Assembly: GCA_013399305.1 (NCBI GenBank)
Contig: VXAI01000118.1
Coordinates: 707,188-771,187, forward strand
Length of the DNA: 64,000 nt
From: Rostratula benghalensis
Taxonomy: Eukaryota; Chordata; Aves; Charadriiformes; Rostratulidae
Reading direction: 5' to 3'
Shown: one piece after another, positions 1 through 11,222 of the stretch
How the letters are laid out: every line of letters begins with the position of its first letter
How positions within the stretch are numbered: the stretch's first letter is position 1
Notes under the pieces: generated by a model
What the model was told of the DNA's origin: nothing
Seen by the model: the letters and a program-made list of their open reading frames with translations, nothing else
Database searches by the model: none
Translations under genes and position numbers: made by a program

Positions 1-1559
1 TGTGCAGAATAGAATAGGAGTCTCTGGCTTTTTCCTTTTATTTTTTTTTTAATTGCCTGTATAATTTAAAAGTCCAGTTCTTCTTTCTGTTGACTGAATA
101 AGGAAAGAAGAGGTGCTGAAATGCTGATTGTCAGAAACCACAGTCTAAAACTTACAAGTTGCCATCCCACAGCTGTTGGCCTTGTTTGCATGTACTAGTA
201 TGTGGTTCTGAGGTGAGAAGGGGTGTAGGAGATCCAGGCCATGACAGTAAACAGGAACAGTTCCCTACTTGCTCAGATGGGACATATCTGTGTTTTGCTA
301 TCAGAGAAATGGGGGGTTAGTGTCTTGGAGTTATGCTCTGAGAGATTTCAGCCTTCATCATAGCAGTAATTATTTCTCCCAAGAAGCTTTGTATTTCCAG
401 ATTCCCAAGACCAAAGACACTTTGCCCCAGGATATGCACTGGTGTGATGGGTAGGACACCTTCTGGGAAAGGGGGACTGCTTGGGTCAAATAGTGTCAGG
501 GATATATGAAGCAGTCTGCACTATTCCAGAAGCCAAGCATTCAGTCAAATCACCAGCTGTTAGATGAGCTGTAGTTGTTGTCCATGCGTGTGGTCTTAGC
601 CCATGGCAAATGAAAGGTAATGCAATTTAGCTGAGCCTTATCATTGCTAAATTAAATTACTTCGTATCAGCTGCAGGGGATGAGCATGCATGTGGAGAAC
701 TACTGCAGCTCAGTTGATGTACAGTCTGCTGTGACTCCAGTGTACCATAACTTTACTGGGGCCTACACTTGTGTGTCCTGGTGGCCAACTTCCAAGGAGA
801 AGGAAGATACAGTGGTGCCTTCAGTTAGAGAATAGTGTCCCTAGATCTGGTAACATTTTTAGTTTGGGAAGTTCAGGCTGCTGAGCTGATGGAAATAGAG
901 ATTTTCAGCAATTACTGTACCTGCTTAAAAAAAAGACGTGTGCCTTTTCCAGCAGATGTTGACTCCCTTGCCAGTAGGGAGGACCTCTTGCCTGTAACAG
1001 GCACTGGAGCCGAACAGATTGTTGTTCTCTTGGAGATGTGTTTCCTGAAAGGTTCCTTTCATCTGCGGTGAATTCTTGTTCTTTAAACACAGGAAACGTT
1101 ACTGGGATACTTCCAAATCTCTGCGAAAACTTTTCTTTTTATTTTTTTTAAAACTGAATTAAAATTGTGCCATTTGATAGCAGACCAACCAGCAGTCTGT
1201 CCTCATCTTCAGTTCCTTTGTCTCTAGGATCGGTACCATGCCTAGGAATGACAGGAGATACTGATTTTGCCCACGGATGACTGGGTAGCCTGGAGGCATG
1301 CCCAATTTGGCTGCCACAATGGGATTTGAAAGGAAAGTGGTATAAAATTATGTTGGAAAGGACATGGGATGGCACTTTGTCTCCTCTGCATTTACAACAG
1401 GAAGAGCTAGCTGTTAGTGGAAGGTTTTATATCAGGTCTGTGTTAACACAGCTTGAGGAAACCAAGAATTGCAGAAGGTACCTTTGCTTCAGTGGATGGT
1501 GGGATGATCTGAATTTGGTCTGACCCAGTCTCCAGAGGCTCAGCGGCTGAGGTAGAGAG
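1..1559. other. unique non-coding sequence
   Basis: No repeat, RNA gene or exon is recognisable here. A run of ten T residues lies near 41-50 and another T-rich stretch near 1135-1149. The open frames on both strands are short (under 80 codons) and mutually overlapping, as expected by chance. Confidence 0.6.
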
Positions 1560-1985
1560 ATCACAAAATGGTTCAGGTTGGAAGGGATCTTAAAGATCAT
1601 CCAGTTCCAACCCCCTTGCCATGGGCAAGGACAACTCCCACTAGACCAGATTGCTCAAAGCCCCATCCAGCCTGGCCTTGAACACCACCAGGGATGGAGC
1701 AGCCACAGCTTCTCTGGGCAACCTGGGCCAGTGTCTCACCACCCCCACAGTAATTAATTTCTTCCTAATATCTCATCTAAATCTCCTTTTTTTTTTTTCA
1801 GTTTAAAACCATTCCCCCTCATCCTATCACTCCCCTCCCTGATCATGAGTCACTCCCCATCTCTCCTGTAGCCCCTTTAGGTTGTGGAAGGGGCTCTAAG
1901 GTCTTCCCAGAGCTTTATCTTCTCCAGGCTGAATGACCGCAGCTTCTTCAGCCTGCCCTTACAGCAGAGGGGGCATCTTCCAGTG
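1560..1985 (-). mobile_element. CR1 LINE 3' fragment
   Basis: Read on the minus strand, this is the 3' end of a CR1 non-LTR retrotransposon. Seen directly: the tail side (1560-1620) with the complement of 'ggttggaagggatcttaaagat', then the 'cagcctggccttgaacacca' block, the '(c/t)agtttaaaaccattccccct' block, and the complement of the 'cctggagaagataaagct' segment near 1920. The copy is 5'-truncated at about 1985, just inside the end of ORF2. An 11-T run interrupts it near 1788-1798. Family identity follows from the well-known avian CR1 3' UTR. The exact subfamily cannot be assigned by eye. Confidence 0.93.
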
Positions 1986-4294
1986 CTGGCTCCAGAACCT
2001 CTAGCAGGAGAGGTGAATGAGGGATTACTCAGAGCAAATGCTGAATCTTTTGCCCCCAAAAACTTGTCCTGGCAGAGTGAACATGACCATGGTGATGGGC
2101 AGTGCCTTCTACAGTCCCAGTGGTTATCATTGGAGCTGTTTGGTACTGGTGATGGAACACTGGCAATGCCACTGCAGCGTTATGGGGTCAGGGTCACAGG
2201 TGATTCTACGTCCTTGTGATTTGGCTATGCATCATGTTATCTCGCAAGCCAGGACTGAAGTTTCCTGTTATTGGCTGCTAAAAGATTTTTGGGTTGGATA
2301 TTGTCCGATTCCCATCATCTTCCAGAAATTGCTCCAACTTGGCCCATTCTTTTCCCCAGCCCCAGTCTTTCTCCTTTTCTGGGATTTTCTGGAAACCGAG
2401 GTCAGACTGTATTCCTTAAACATGCTTGAGATTTAGCATCTGTTTTGTGTGACACAGATCATTGCACGTGGCAGAATGCATGAGCAAGTTCATGCACAGC
2501 CAGCTTTCACTGCACAATGAAGATGTGGTTAAATGAGAATTAGGATTAATACTGGATTTAGGATGCTCATAGTTGGCTAGTAATAACCTAATCTCCTCAA
2601 AGGCTGCAGGCAGGCTGGCAGCGTTCAGCTCAAGGCCGTTGTTGTTTGCAAAACCTGAAAGAAATTGAATTTTGATACTAAGAGAGCTTTAATCGGAGCC
2701 TTTCAAGATAGGAATGAGAAGAGCATATACTATCTCAAATGCAGCCTTTTAATTTCTTTAAGGTATGACAGTCAGCTAGGCTTCTGGGGTTGATAGGTGT
2801 TTGACAGTAATAGTTTTCATTTCCTTTTGTAAAGAGCTTAGGGATCCTGATTTATTTTAGCAATGTATAAATTGCGTTCTGAAAGTTGACATACCAAAGT
2901 CTCTGTATAGACAGAATGAGATATGTCCATGTAGGGCAGGAAGCCCTCCCCAGTTTGAAGTATGTCCTGCAGGTGAGGAGGTTTGAGGGGCTGCAGAAGC
3001 CTGGAGCTCCTCAGTATGGTGTGGTCATGTATCAGTGAGTCTGTGCAAGTCATAAAATGAATCACTGCATTTAACATTATTTAAGGCCCATGTTGGAAGA
3101 GAGTGTGTTTTAAGATGAATCATTCTCACTTCTGTGCACTGTGGCTGCAATGCAATTTTCTGTATACTTTGCTGGAAATCAGACATTTAGTGAGCTAAAT
3201 AACTTGTCTCTTCAATTAGCTCTTGATTAAGGTAGAGTTTATGCAGGCTTAGCCCTGCATCCTCAAACAGACAGAGGTGTAATACAAACATATAATATCT
3301 ACTTTTGATTCCTTCCAGCCTTCTCTCGGACAGTGGCTCTGCCTGATTCTGCCCAAGTATTGAGAGCTGTTCTTTGCAAAATGCTTCTCCATCAGCATCG
3401 CCACTTGTGGCGTCCCAGCAAAGTGATGTGCTTTTTCCAGCTGCTTTTCCTGTGTTTTAAACCATCCTGTGAATGGGTCTCCTTTGCAGAGGGTACTGAA
3501 GGTCTCCATAGTATAATGATCTATGTCACTGTCAGCCCAAGTTTCTCTATCTGAGCCATTAAGGCTGGAAGGAGCAGAGACTTGTGGACTAGTTTTGAGT
3601 GGAAAGCTTGTTCATGTGCTGCTGATACAATCTGATATCCCCAAAAAGAAAATTACTCCTCTGCAGAGTTGATGATGAAGTGTCTTTGTCAAGACCTGAA
3701 TCCACTCTATCAATTTGTTGTTTCTTAAGCCTACTTATTTGGCGTTCACCTTGATGGATTTCCTTTGATTGTTTTTCTGCTGCTTTTGTGTTGGTTCTCC
3801 TTACTAAGGTTTCTTCTCACTGTTGCCTTAGGCAGAATATGTTATCAAATAATCCTTTCAGACCTCTTAGACAATCTTTAAAACACTTACCATTAAGCAG
3901 GAAATTTTTTTCTGAGGTAAGAGGTTTCCTTGCATACCTTAAATAACCTGGCTCTTGGGATGTGAAATTGAGAAACACACTGAAGCTTTGCCTTCCCAAG
4001 GCTTGGGCCTGCATGATGCCTTGATTAAGATTTGAAAGACAGCAACTTTATTTAATTTACTATTGCAACTGTTTCTGTCTCTATTGTTCTTGGAGAATAG
4101 GAGAGCATCAGAAACATCAGCTCAATTGGTATTCACGTCTCTGCAGGGGCTCACAAGTCCCTTAAAGCACAAGTTTCTTGAACTCAGGTTAATGAGGAAG
4201 TTTCTGCTTTAGTTTGTGTTCTGTTTTTCAAAAACACAAAGTCAGGCAAATCATTGGTCTTTCAGCTCCATTTCTTCTTTTTTTTTTTCTACAG

Positions 4295-4397
4295 AGATTC
4301 ATGGTAAGACAACGTGGGTAGAGAGGGACCCCAGAGGCACCAGCACCCAGCGGCAAAGGTTCGTAGAGAGGTGCATGAAGTGGACCAGCACAAGAAG
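4295..4397 (+). other. candidate unannotated exon (speculative)
   Basis: A strong acceptor-like signal, a T/C-rich run of about 22 bases ending in 'ctacag' at 4294, precedes a 103-base segment. The segment is richer in GC and CpG than its flanks and stays open in one plus-strand frame through to a stop at 4414-4416. Two donor-like GT sites exist: 'atg|gtaaga' after 4303, which would give a 9-base microexon, and 'aag|gtttgt' after 4397. The peptide is basic (many R, K and T) and matches no family I know. Splice signals of this quality also occur by chance in introns, so this is only a lead. Confidence 0.15.
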
Positions 4398-5001
4398 GTT
4401 TGTTTTACTTAGTTAAAAGCATCCAGCTTTGACTGGCTGAGGCCTTAGCCCTCGGCAGGAGCCAACCAGCTTGGTTTAAGATCTGCAGCAATTCATGAAA
4501 ATGCTTTGTGGGCATCTTAAAACTGTTTCTCTGTCCAGTGTTACAGCTGGTTGGAGGGTTGGATCTGTGGCTTTTCTGGCGTGTGGTGAGATGTGACAGA
4601 GACTGCTTAGAACAATGCTGTGGAATAAGACAGTGCCATGCTGGGGGTAAAGCATGGCAATTCTTAAGCCTGTAAAAATCTAGGGGAGTGTGCATTAATG
4701 CTATTGCTTGCTGTTCGAGCCTCGAGCAGACAGGGAGCTCTTAAACCCCTCTGAAGAGAATCAGGGATGAGGGGCAATATCCATGTACTTCACCTTGCAT
4801 CAGTTGTACAAATAACTTGGAGAAAAACAAGCAGAGTGACAGTGTTTAAAAAAGAAACAAACAACCACCAAGCAAAAACCCAAACTGACAGTGACAACAA
4901 AAGCCCTCTCACGCATCAGCAGGGTATGTCTGCCCCAAATAGGAGACTTCTAGAAGACTCAGGTTCTCGTGCTGGCTGATTTGAACTGTGCAAATATTGG
5001 A

Positions 5002-5023
5002 GGGGTGGGGTGGGTGAGAGGGG
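5002..5023 (+). other. predicted G-quadruplex motif
   Basis: Four G runs (GGGG, GGGG, GGG, GGGG) are separated by loops of 1, 1 and 5 bases, which satisfies the G3+N1-7 rule. It lies 460 bp upstream of the GATA-rich block. Formation in cells is not shown by sequence alone. Confidence 0.6.
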
Positions 5024-5479
5024 AAAGCGTCACACTGACCTGGGCATTAACCAGGAGGTGCTGCCACTTCGGTTAAGCACTCCTTGAAGTTGAAGAATTT
5101 TTGGTGCCTGGTTTGGCCAAAGCCTTGGTATTCCAAGAAAAAAATAAATTGTGCTGTGCCTCTTTTGTAATAGCTGGTAGAGATGTATGGGTGTGAGTAA
5201 ACTGCTGTCACGCTGATAGCACCTTAGAGAGCCAGGAGTGATGGAAAATATGTCTTGTGAATGTTCGGTGGCAATTTCTTAGTCTTTCTTCCACAGAGTA
5301 AGCTCTGCCCTCAGCAGCGAGGCTGTGCAGCCCCTGTGCTCTGCTGTGGCCTGGCCAGCTCCGTGTTTTGCTGCAGGCCAATGTGGTGGGATGATCTGTA
5401 AACACTGCTGTGTGTTCTGGTGGTGAACGGATGCAAGCTGCTTGCGTAGCGTTACTCATTTATGCCCCCTGCAAGCTCA

Positions 5480-5885
5480 GCTGCTGCTTTATCACTCCCG
5501 ATAAGCGAGTGTGTGATCTGAGGCAGAGCCACCGGCCAGAACCGAAGGCAGGCAGGAGTCCCACGTGCATAGTTTAGAGGCAGCTTGGTTTCTTTTCTGA
5601 TAAGCCCATGCCTCTCGCGGCAGTACAGCACACACTCCTTTTAAACTGTAATCATAATCCTCTTTGCAGCCGGTGCTGCTATCCCCACAGGAAGCATTAG
5701 CAATATCACGAAGTGCGGAGACTTCATTGTTTTCTCCTAATCTGCAAAGGGAGCTGAGGCTCGACAGAGGAAACTTTAACCTATTCCGTGCCTCGGTGGT
5801 AAATAATTAGTTTTTCACTGGATGGGAGAGCGGGGGAAGCCTCTTAAGATAAAGTAACTGCAAGGCTCACAGGCTTATCTTGCTC
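5480..5885. promoter_or_regulatory. GATA-motif cluster, candidate enhancer
   Basis: Five GATA-factor type motifs fall in about 400 bp: TTATC at 5489-5493 (minus), GATAAG at 5500-5505, GATAAG at 5599-5604, GATAA at 5848-5852 and TTATC at 5875-5879 (minus). An E-box CACGTG lies at 5562-5567. The block also has more CpG dinucleotides than its surroundings (for example near 5500-5545 and 5700-5800) and no repeat content. GATA factors bind WGATAR. Enhancer function is inferred from clustering only. The block sits just upstream of a first-exon-like segment at 6121-6255. Confidence 0.35.
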
Positions 5886-6021
5886 TGTGGAATTCAGGAA
5901 AGGATGTGTCCTTGGATCCGCCTGTCTGGCGTGCCCTGGTTTTGTGTTTGGGAGGCTATTAGGGCTGCCCTGAGTGATTGCTGGGCATAAGGCACCTCTT
6001 GGCAGGAACTGCAGGAGCTGT

Positions 6022-6050
6022 GCTTTTGTTTAAGGGCCTTGAACAAAAGC
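6022..6050. repeat. 29-bp near-perfect palindrome with SOX-like arms
   Basis: Two 14-base arms flank a single central base (6036). Thirteen of 14 positions pair; the exception is T at 6031 against G at 6041. Each arm contains CTTTTGTT or AACAAAAG, which resembles the HMG-box SOX recognition core. It could be a paired protein-binding site or a chance cruciform-capable sequence. Confidence 0.75.
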
Positions 6051-6120
6051 CTCTGGATGTTTAATAATGTGCAAATTTGAGTGGGTGGGATATGGAGAAG
6101 GTTAATAGGGCAGACTAACA

Positions 6121-6255
6121 GAGGAGGAGCTGAGCTCGGGAGAGGAGGAGAGGGAACGCCGAGGACATGGCAGCGGGCAGAGGGGAGTAGAACAGGCAAA
6201 GCAGCCGCTGTTCCCTGTGTTAAAGTTAACTTAAGTCACCACTGGCAGTTCTGGG
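6121..6255 (+). other. candidate alternative first exon (speculative)
   Basis: This segment is purine-rich (repeated GAGGAG/GGAGAGG) and contains several CpGs (near 6136, 6159-6162, 6174 and 6207), unlike the AT-richer flanks. It ends in 'ctggg|gtaagtg', a close match to the vertebrate 5' splice consensus. An ATG at 6168 opens only seven codons before TAG, as in many 5' leaders. No TATA box in a clear position and no cap-site signal could be identified. The upstream GATA cluster makes a tissue-specific promoter conceivable, but transcription is not demonstrated. Confidence 0.2.
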
Positions 6256-7290
6256 GTAAGTGCAAGCTGTGTCTGCTGAAATAACGGTATTTCCACCCAA
6301 GGGGTGTTGGTGAGCTCTTGAAGTGCTGTCTAAAGCCCAGCTCATCGCAAGGGTGGGGAGGCTTGCTGTGAGAGCGCTTGTGGGTGAGAATTCACCTTAG
6401 GTCAATGCTTTACATCCACAAAAATTCTTTTTGCAAGCTGCCCACTGTAAAGTCTTTATTTTTCACACTTGGCTATGCTTTCCTGGGGGAGGTCTGGGGC
6501 TGCCCCAGCCTGGCCGGGGGGGGGCACAAAATGAAGGGCGGTGACTGGTCCGCTTGCATGTGTGCCATTTCTGTGGAAGTCCTTTAATCCAAACCACGAC
6601 AAGAGCAAAGGAACAAAACAAAGCCTCTCAAAAATAGCATGAGATAAGGATCTGGAGAATTTGCTTTTTATTTCTCTCAAGAGTCCCTGGAGACAACTTC
6701 TTTTAAGGAAGAAACGTAGCTTTCAAGGTCGAGCCTTCCCCCACCCCCTCTTTTTCTTCAGACTTCAAAGGCAGTCAGCTGAGAGCTTCTTAGGAATGTT
6801 ACATCTGTTCAGAGTGAATGTGGATCGGAGGGAAAGGCACTTCTTCCTCTTCCAAAGTGCCTGAAATTTGTACACAAATCTCAAGAGTGCGGTAAACAAG
6901 ACAGCCTCGGTGGAGATGGACAGTGTGCGGCCATGAAGGGTGGAAACCCAGCAAATGGAAGTAGTTTTCTGCAGAGATGTTTAATTTAAGAACAAGTTTT
7001 ATTTTCCTGATGCTTTAATAGAAAACATTTTAATGTCTGTGCCTTTTAAATAAGACTATTTTGGAAATTGAACCTGGACTAAATGGACTAAAAGATGAAC
7101 TCCTAATCTCTGCCTGCTCCTCCTCAAACTCTTGGTTTGTTCTGGCTTTGTACCTGCTTGACACATAGTCTTGTCTTTTTATTAAACAGCTCGTCCTTAT
7201 GCTTTCAGTCTTAATCTACATGTAGCAAACAGTGAAATCAAAGTGTTTTGCTTTCTGCCTCCAACACTTAACTACTTTTTCCTTCACCGT

Positions 7291-7331
7291 CTGATCCAAA
7301 GCCTATTGACAGTGGAAGGGCTTTGGATCAG
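7291..7331. repeat. perfect 13-bp inverted repeat (hairpin)
   Basis: CTGATCCAAAGCC at 7291-7303 is perfectly complementary to GGCTTTGGATCAG at 7319-7331 across a 15-base loop. Outside the stem only a G-T and a G-C pair extend it, so it is too short for a typical pre-microRNA. A 13-bp perfect stem with a short loop is uncommon by chance. Confidence 0.85.
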
Positions 7332-9398
7332 GCATTTGATGTCCACCAAGAAATGGCACTGGATGTTTGAGGGGTACAGCAGGTGGGCTCAGGAACTGGA
7401 CCTAGTTTAACACTGCTCTGCCTATAATGGGTGGGAATTTATTGTCGATTTTTTATGAAAGCTGATGTACGGCATCACTGAGAGCATTTGGAAATCCTCT
7501 CCACATTAGGACTTAGGGACATGAACAGGGTCCCAGGTGGCCTTGTGCCTAACTGCCTCCTCACATCTCAAAAGTGCAACTGAGCTGCAAATGGTTTTCA
7601 CACCAATTATTTCCCTCTTGCTTTTGAATGGAGCTGGGAGGGGGATGGTTTATCCCATTTCCCTGGTGCAACTGGAGCTCTGAGCAAGTGAGGCTTGTTC
7701 TGAAGCTGTTGTTTCCTTTGCGTCTTTCCCGTGAGGAGGCCTAGGAGTGTGAGATTTGTGAGGCAGCGTGTGGCTTTGTCACACGCGTACCCAGGCTGAG
7801 AGTGATAGAAATCTTGGCGCTGGCTCACTTTAGGCTGGGTAAGTATGTTTTGATTGTTGCTTTGGTAGGTTTTTCTTTTAAACTAGGCCTCTTAAATGAA
7901 GAAGAGCGATATTTAAGCTTCTGAGTAAATAAGCAGAGAACCCTGGCTTCATCTTGACTAATCTGTTTAACCTTCATCAGCTGAAATATTTACTCTAGGC
8001 ATTGAATATCCAGACAGCATAATTCTGATGCTAAAATTCGTGCACTGAGAATGCTTTAGATTGACTAATCCTGCAGAATTCCAGAAATCCTTGTCTGTAT
8101 AAATAAACATCTCATACTAAGGATTATAACGAAATACATGCTGTGAATTCAGATTGGCAAAGCAGAAGTGTAGCGGCTGGCCCTCTTCTCGTGCTGCTTA
8201 CTTACGTATTTTTATAAGGATATTCATCTTAATCTAAATAGATGTGTAAAGAAACTTGCAAATATTGAAACACAATGCTGTCATGTACTGCAGGAAGAAA
8301 CTTTATCCCTCTGCCTTTTTGCTAGTGACTTCCTTTTATCAGTTTTCACATTGCCCTCAGCTTGATTTATCGGGGCAGTTGAAATTGTTATTCTTTTCAG
8401 GTGTGGCATTTCTGGCGAATCTGCTTTGTAGGTATTTGTCCAATTTCAGGAAGGGACCAATGTAAAGAGTTGGTGAAATTGCTGTGTTGCAGACAGAAAA
8501 TTTGTACCTTTCTTGCTGAAGACCCTCCCTGCACCTCTGTGCCCACCCATTCCCTCACCTGCAGAGCAGAGCCTACAGCATCCACATCTACCAACAAAGT
8601 TGGCCCTGGAGAAATCTGGTCTGTTGTGTCCATTGCAGGGTATACTTACAGGCTCCTAGTGTGTAAACCTGTTGGTATAGGTATGGTGTAAGCAACCTCC
8701 TGAGGGGTTTGGCTTCTGTTCCATTACTGTATTAATTATCCTGTCTTTGACTTATCTGGGATCCTTATCTTGGAAGAGATCTGTTAATATCTCTTGATGT
8801 TGCTCTACCCCTTACTGGAAACTGTTCCAGAGAGATGTGAAGGCTGTGAACAGGAGCCAGGAGACAGGGGTTCGTTTGGCCATTGTAAAGGGAATAACTG
8901 GGAAAAAATGGGATCGAGATAGAGAAGCAAAATCAAAACTGAGGAGGACTTCCCAACAACATTGTTCATGGAAAGTGAATGCGTGCTCTGCCATTTGAGA
9001 ATTTTGAGAGCAGACTGCAAAAGTGAAATAGCAGGGAGAGCAGCAGGATGGAGTTGTTCCCTATTGGCAAGGAAGGGTCCTGGCTGATCTTACTCACCGC
9101 TTTTTGTGCGTAAGGTTCTGCCTAACAGCAGAAAACTAGAAGGAGGAAATTGCCCAGCTGCTGTGTTGCCAGGAAAGCATCTGGCCAGGAACCTGTGCTG
9201 TTCGTGACCACTTGGCCCTAACAAATAATTCTCCCCTCTTGAAAGAGACTGGTAGGGGAAGAATTGCACCTCACTACTTGCCAACATGCTCCAGAGGGAA
9301 ATACCTTCTCTGTCCCATGCTGTGTTAGTCACTCCTTTTAACACTCTATCTGAGGAGGAATCACTGCAGCCAGGCAGCTAATCTCATTTCTGCCCTCA

Positions 9399-9413
9399 GA
9401 TAAGATTGTTATC
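9399..9413. promoter_or_regulatory. inverted GATA-motif pair
   Basis: GATAA and TTATC face each other across five bases. The surrounding 9360-9560 is repeat-free, with several homeodomain-type TAAT motifs and two CpGs, and reads like a possible conserved non-coding element. The motif match is direct; function is inferred. Confidence 0.3.
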
Positions 9414-10930
9414 AGAGTAATTGTCTGTTTGCTCCCCCTCCTGAGTCTAATCAGAGTGGATTGTGCCAGTACCTCCTGGGGCAGAGGAGCTCGGATGCTG
9501 ATTGCCCTCAAAAGAAAGAGAAAATCCTCCGCGTATATTTAACGTAAACTTCAGTTTTGTTAGAAGTTCACAGGAAAATCGGCTGGAAATAACTTGTTCA
9601 GACACGTATTGCACATTTCACAGTAATATATTTGTTCTGGTTTAAAATCTCAGTTCAGGCAGGCAAGTTCATGTAGTGCATGCTGCAGTGAGGCCTTCAA
9701 AAGATAGTGCTGTGCACCAGTGGAACTGGTACTTTCCCAAGCCTGGGGATAGAGCAAGTTCATTATGCGGAGAATGCACACTCTTAGATGTTGCTGTTTA
9801 AGCCAGCAAATGATTCTGAACAATTAGTGCTTTTTCCCTTATTTCAAAGCAAATTGCAGGGTGGGTGGCTTGCTGATGGGGATGAAGGAGGCTCAGATAT
9901 TAATTTTTCATATATCCTTCAGGTTGGGACTAGAGTTTGTCTCTTGATGTGTTTACTAGAGGAAGGGTCATGTTTGGTCTGTTCCTAGTGGTGAGTAAAC
10001 CATAGGTAATGCACCACTCCAGTGAGATACAGAAATGCTGTGTGTCCTCCTTGCTATACCAGTGAGAAAGCTGAGACACAGAGGCACCACGGACTGTTGC
10101 CAAAGCAGAGTTGCATAAACGAGGAGGCCAGGATCACTAGTGGCAGCTCCTGATTCCTGGTCTGGGCTACCATCTCCCAGCTCCAACAGCCAGCCTAGTA
10201 TGAAGAGCCAAACACAGTCCTGTCCTCAGTGGTGTTGCTGCTGTAGAGCTTTGGTTTAAAGCTTTCCAGTGTGATACCTAAGGCAAGCTTAAAGGACAAG
10301 AGAGTTAAGGGCAATAGCATATCACTGAGAAGAGTGCTCATAGCTGCTGAACTTGCATGGCTCCTAGGTGAGAACCACCAAGACTGTCGGATTCTATCAG
10401 GCTTAAAAGGTACTAAATGAAGCAGATTCTTTCAGGCACATGTAAAAGTCATCTTGGGGACCTTGAAATTTGTACAGCCTAATATGCCACTTCAGGCCTA
10501 ATGTGCACTTGGTGTGCTTAGCATAGATATTCTCCAAAACTTTATTTGCATAGTTTGCTGCTTCCTGTTCCATTAGACTTCAAATCACTAATTGTAGTAG
10601 TAGCTTCATGGCTGCAGCGTCCCTTTCAGATGGAACCATAACCACTTTACATTTCCTGGTTGACTTAACCGATGTTGCTCTTGTCTTCTGAGGAGAGACA
10701 CAAAACTACAGAAAGAGGAGAAGAGAAATATGAAGAGGCGGAAAAGCCATTTTTACCCTTGACTATACTGAAGAGGTGCCAAAGATAGTGTTTAGAAAAG
10801 TGCTTCTGGAACTGGAAGTAAAATAACTACATCAGGATGACTAGTAAACAGAACCTTGCCTTGATGGGATGCAGCATTGACAGTGCTGCTGGAACTTGAG
10901 CTTGCATTTCCACACAGTGCTGTGGTATCA

Positions 10931-11222
10931 GGGGAGGGTTTCCTGCTCAGAGAGTGGAGTGATAGGTCAAGGGGGGATGGTTTTAAATTGAAAGAGGGGA
11001 GATTTAGATGAGGTATTAGGAAGCAATTCTTTCCTGTGAGGGTTGTGAGACACCGGCTCAGGTTGTCTAGAGAAGCTGTGGCTGCCCCATCCCTGGAGGT
11101 GTTCAGGGCCAGGCTGGATGGGGCTTTGAGCAACCTGGAAGGTGTCCCTGCCCATGGTAGGGCAATTGGAACTCAATAATCTTTAAGGTCCTTTCCAACT
11201 CAAACTATTCTATGATTCTTTA
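10931..11222 (+). mobile_element. CR1 LINE 3' fragment
   Basis: This plus-strand CR1 3' UTR begins around the 'gagagtggagtgatagg' segment. It continues through 'attgaaagaggggagattta', 'ccatccctggaggtgttcag', 'gctggatggggctttgagca' and 'ctttaaggtcctttccaact', and ends with the diagnostic tail 'attctatgattct' at about 11219. It is severely 5'-truncated, with no ORF2 left. A deletion of roughly 15 bases near 11132-11136 removes most of the 'ctggtctagtgggag' part of the consensus. Confidence 0.95.

Larger units (their letters stand above)
1986..5479. other. unique non-coding sequence
   Basis: No repeat family is recognised between the first CR1 and the GATA-rich block. A short A-rich patch lies at about 4847-4885. 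Two features inside it are listed separately: a candidate exon at 4295-4397 and a G-quadruplex motif at 5002-5023. The 139-codon frame at 2017-2436 has no family resemblance, an unbiased composition, and begins inside the repeat flank. Confidence 0.55.
6256..10930. other. unique non-coding sequence
   Basis: No repeats or recognisable exons. It contains a ten-G run near 6516-6525, a perfect 13-bp hairpin (7291-7331), a GC-rich patch ending in a splice-donor-like sequence at 7841, and an inverted GATA pair at 9399-9413. All are treated separately. Confidence 0.55.

Noticed and set aside
1947..1966. CTCF-like CAGCAGAGGGGGC inside the first CR1
   Set aside because: It has an extra G relative to the CTCF core and fits the expected CR1 sequence at this place, so there is no reason to call a site.
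2017..2436. 139-codon plus-strand open frame
   Set aside because: No recognisable domain, overlaps another 111-codon frame on the same strand, and lies partly at the edge of a CR1. Expected by chance in 64 kb.
8401..8431. 31-base exon-like segment between 'cttttcag' and 'gtattt'
   Set aside because: Moderate acceptor, weak donor, no compositional change; such pairs are common in introns by chance.
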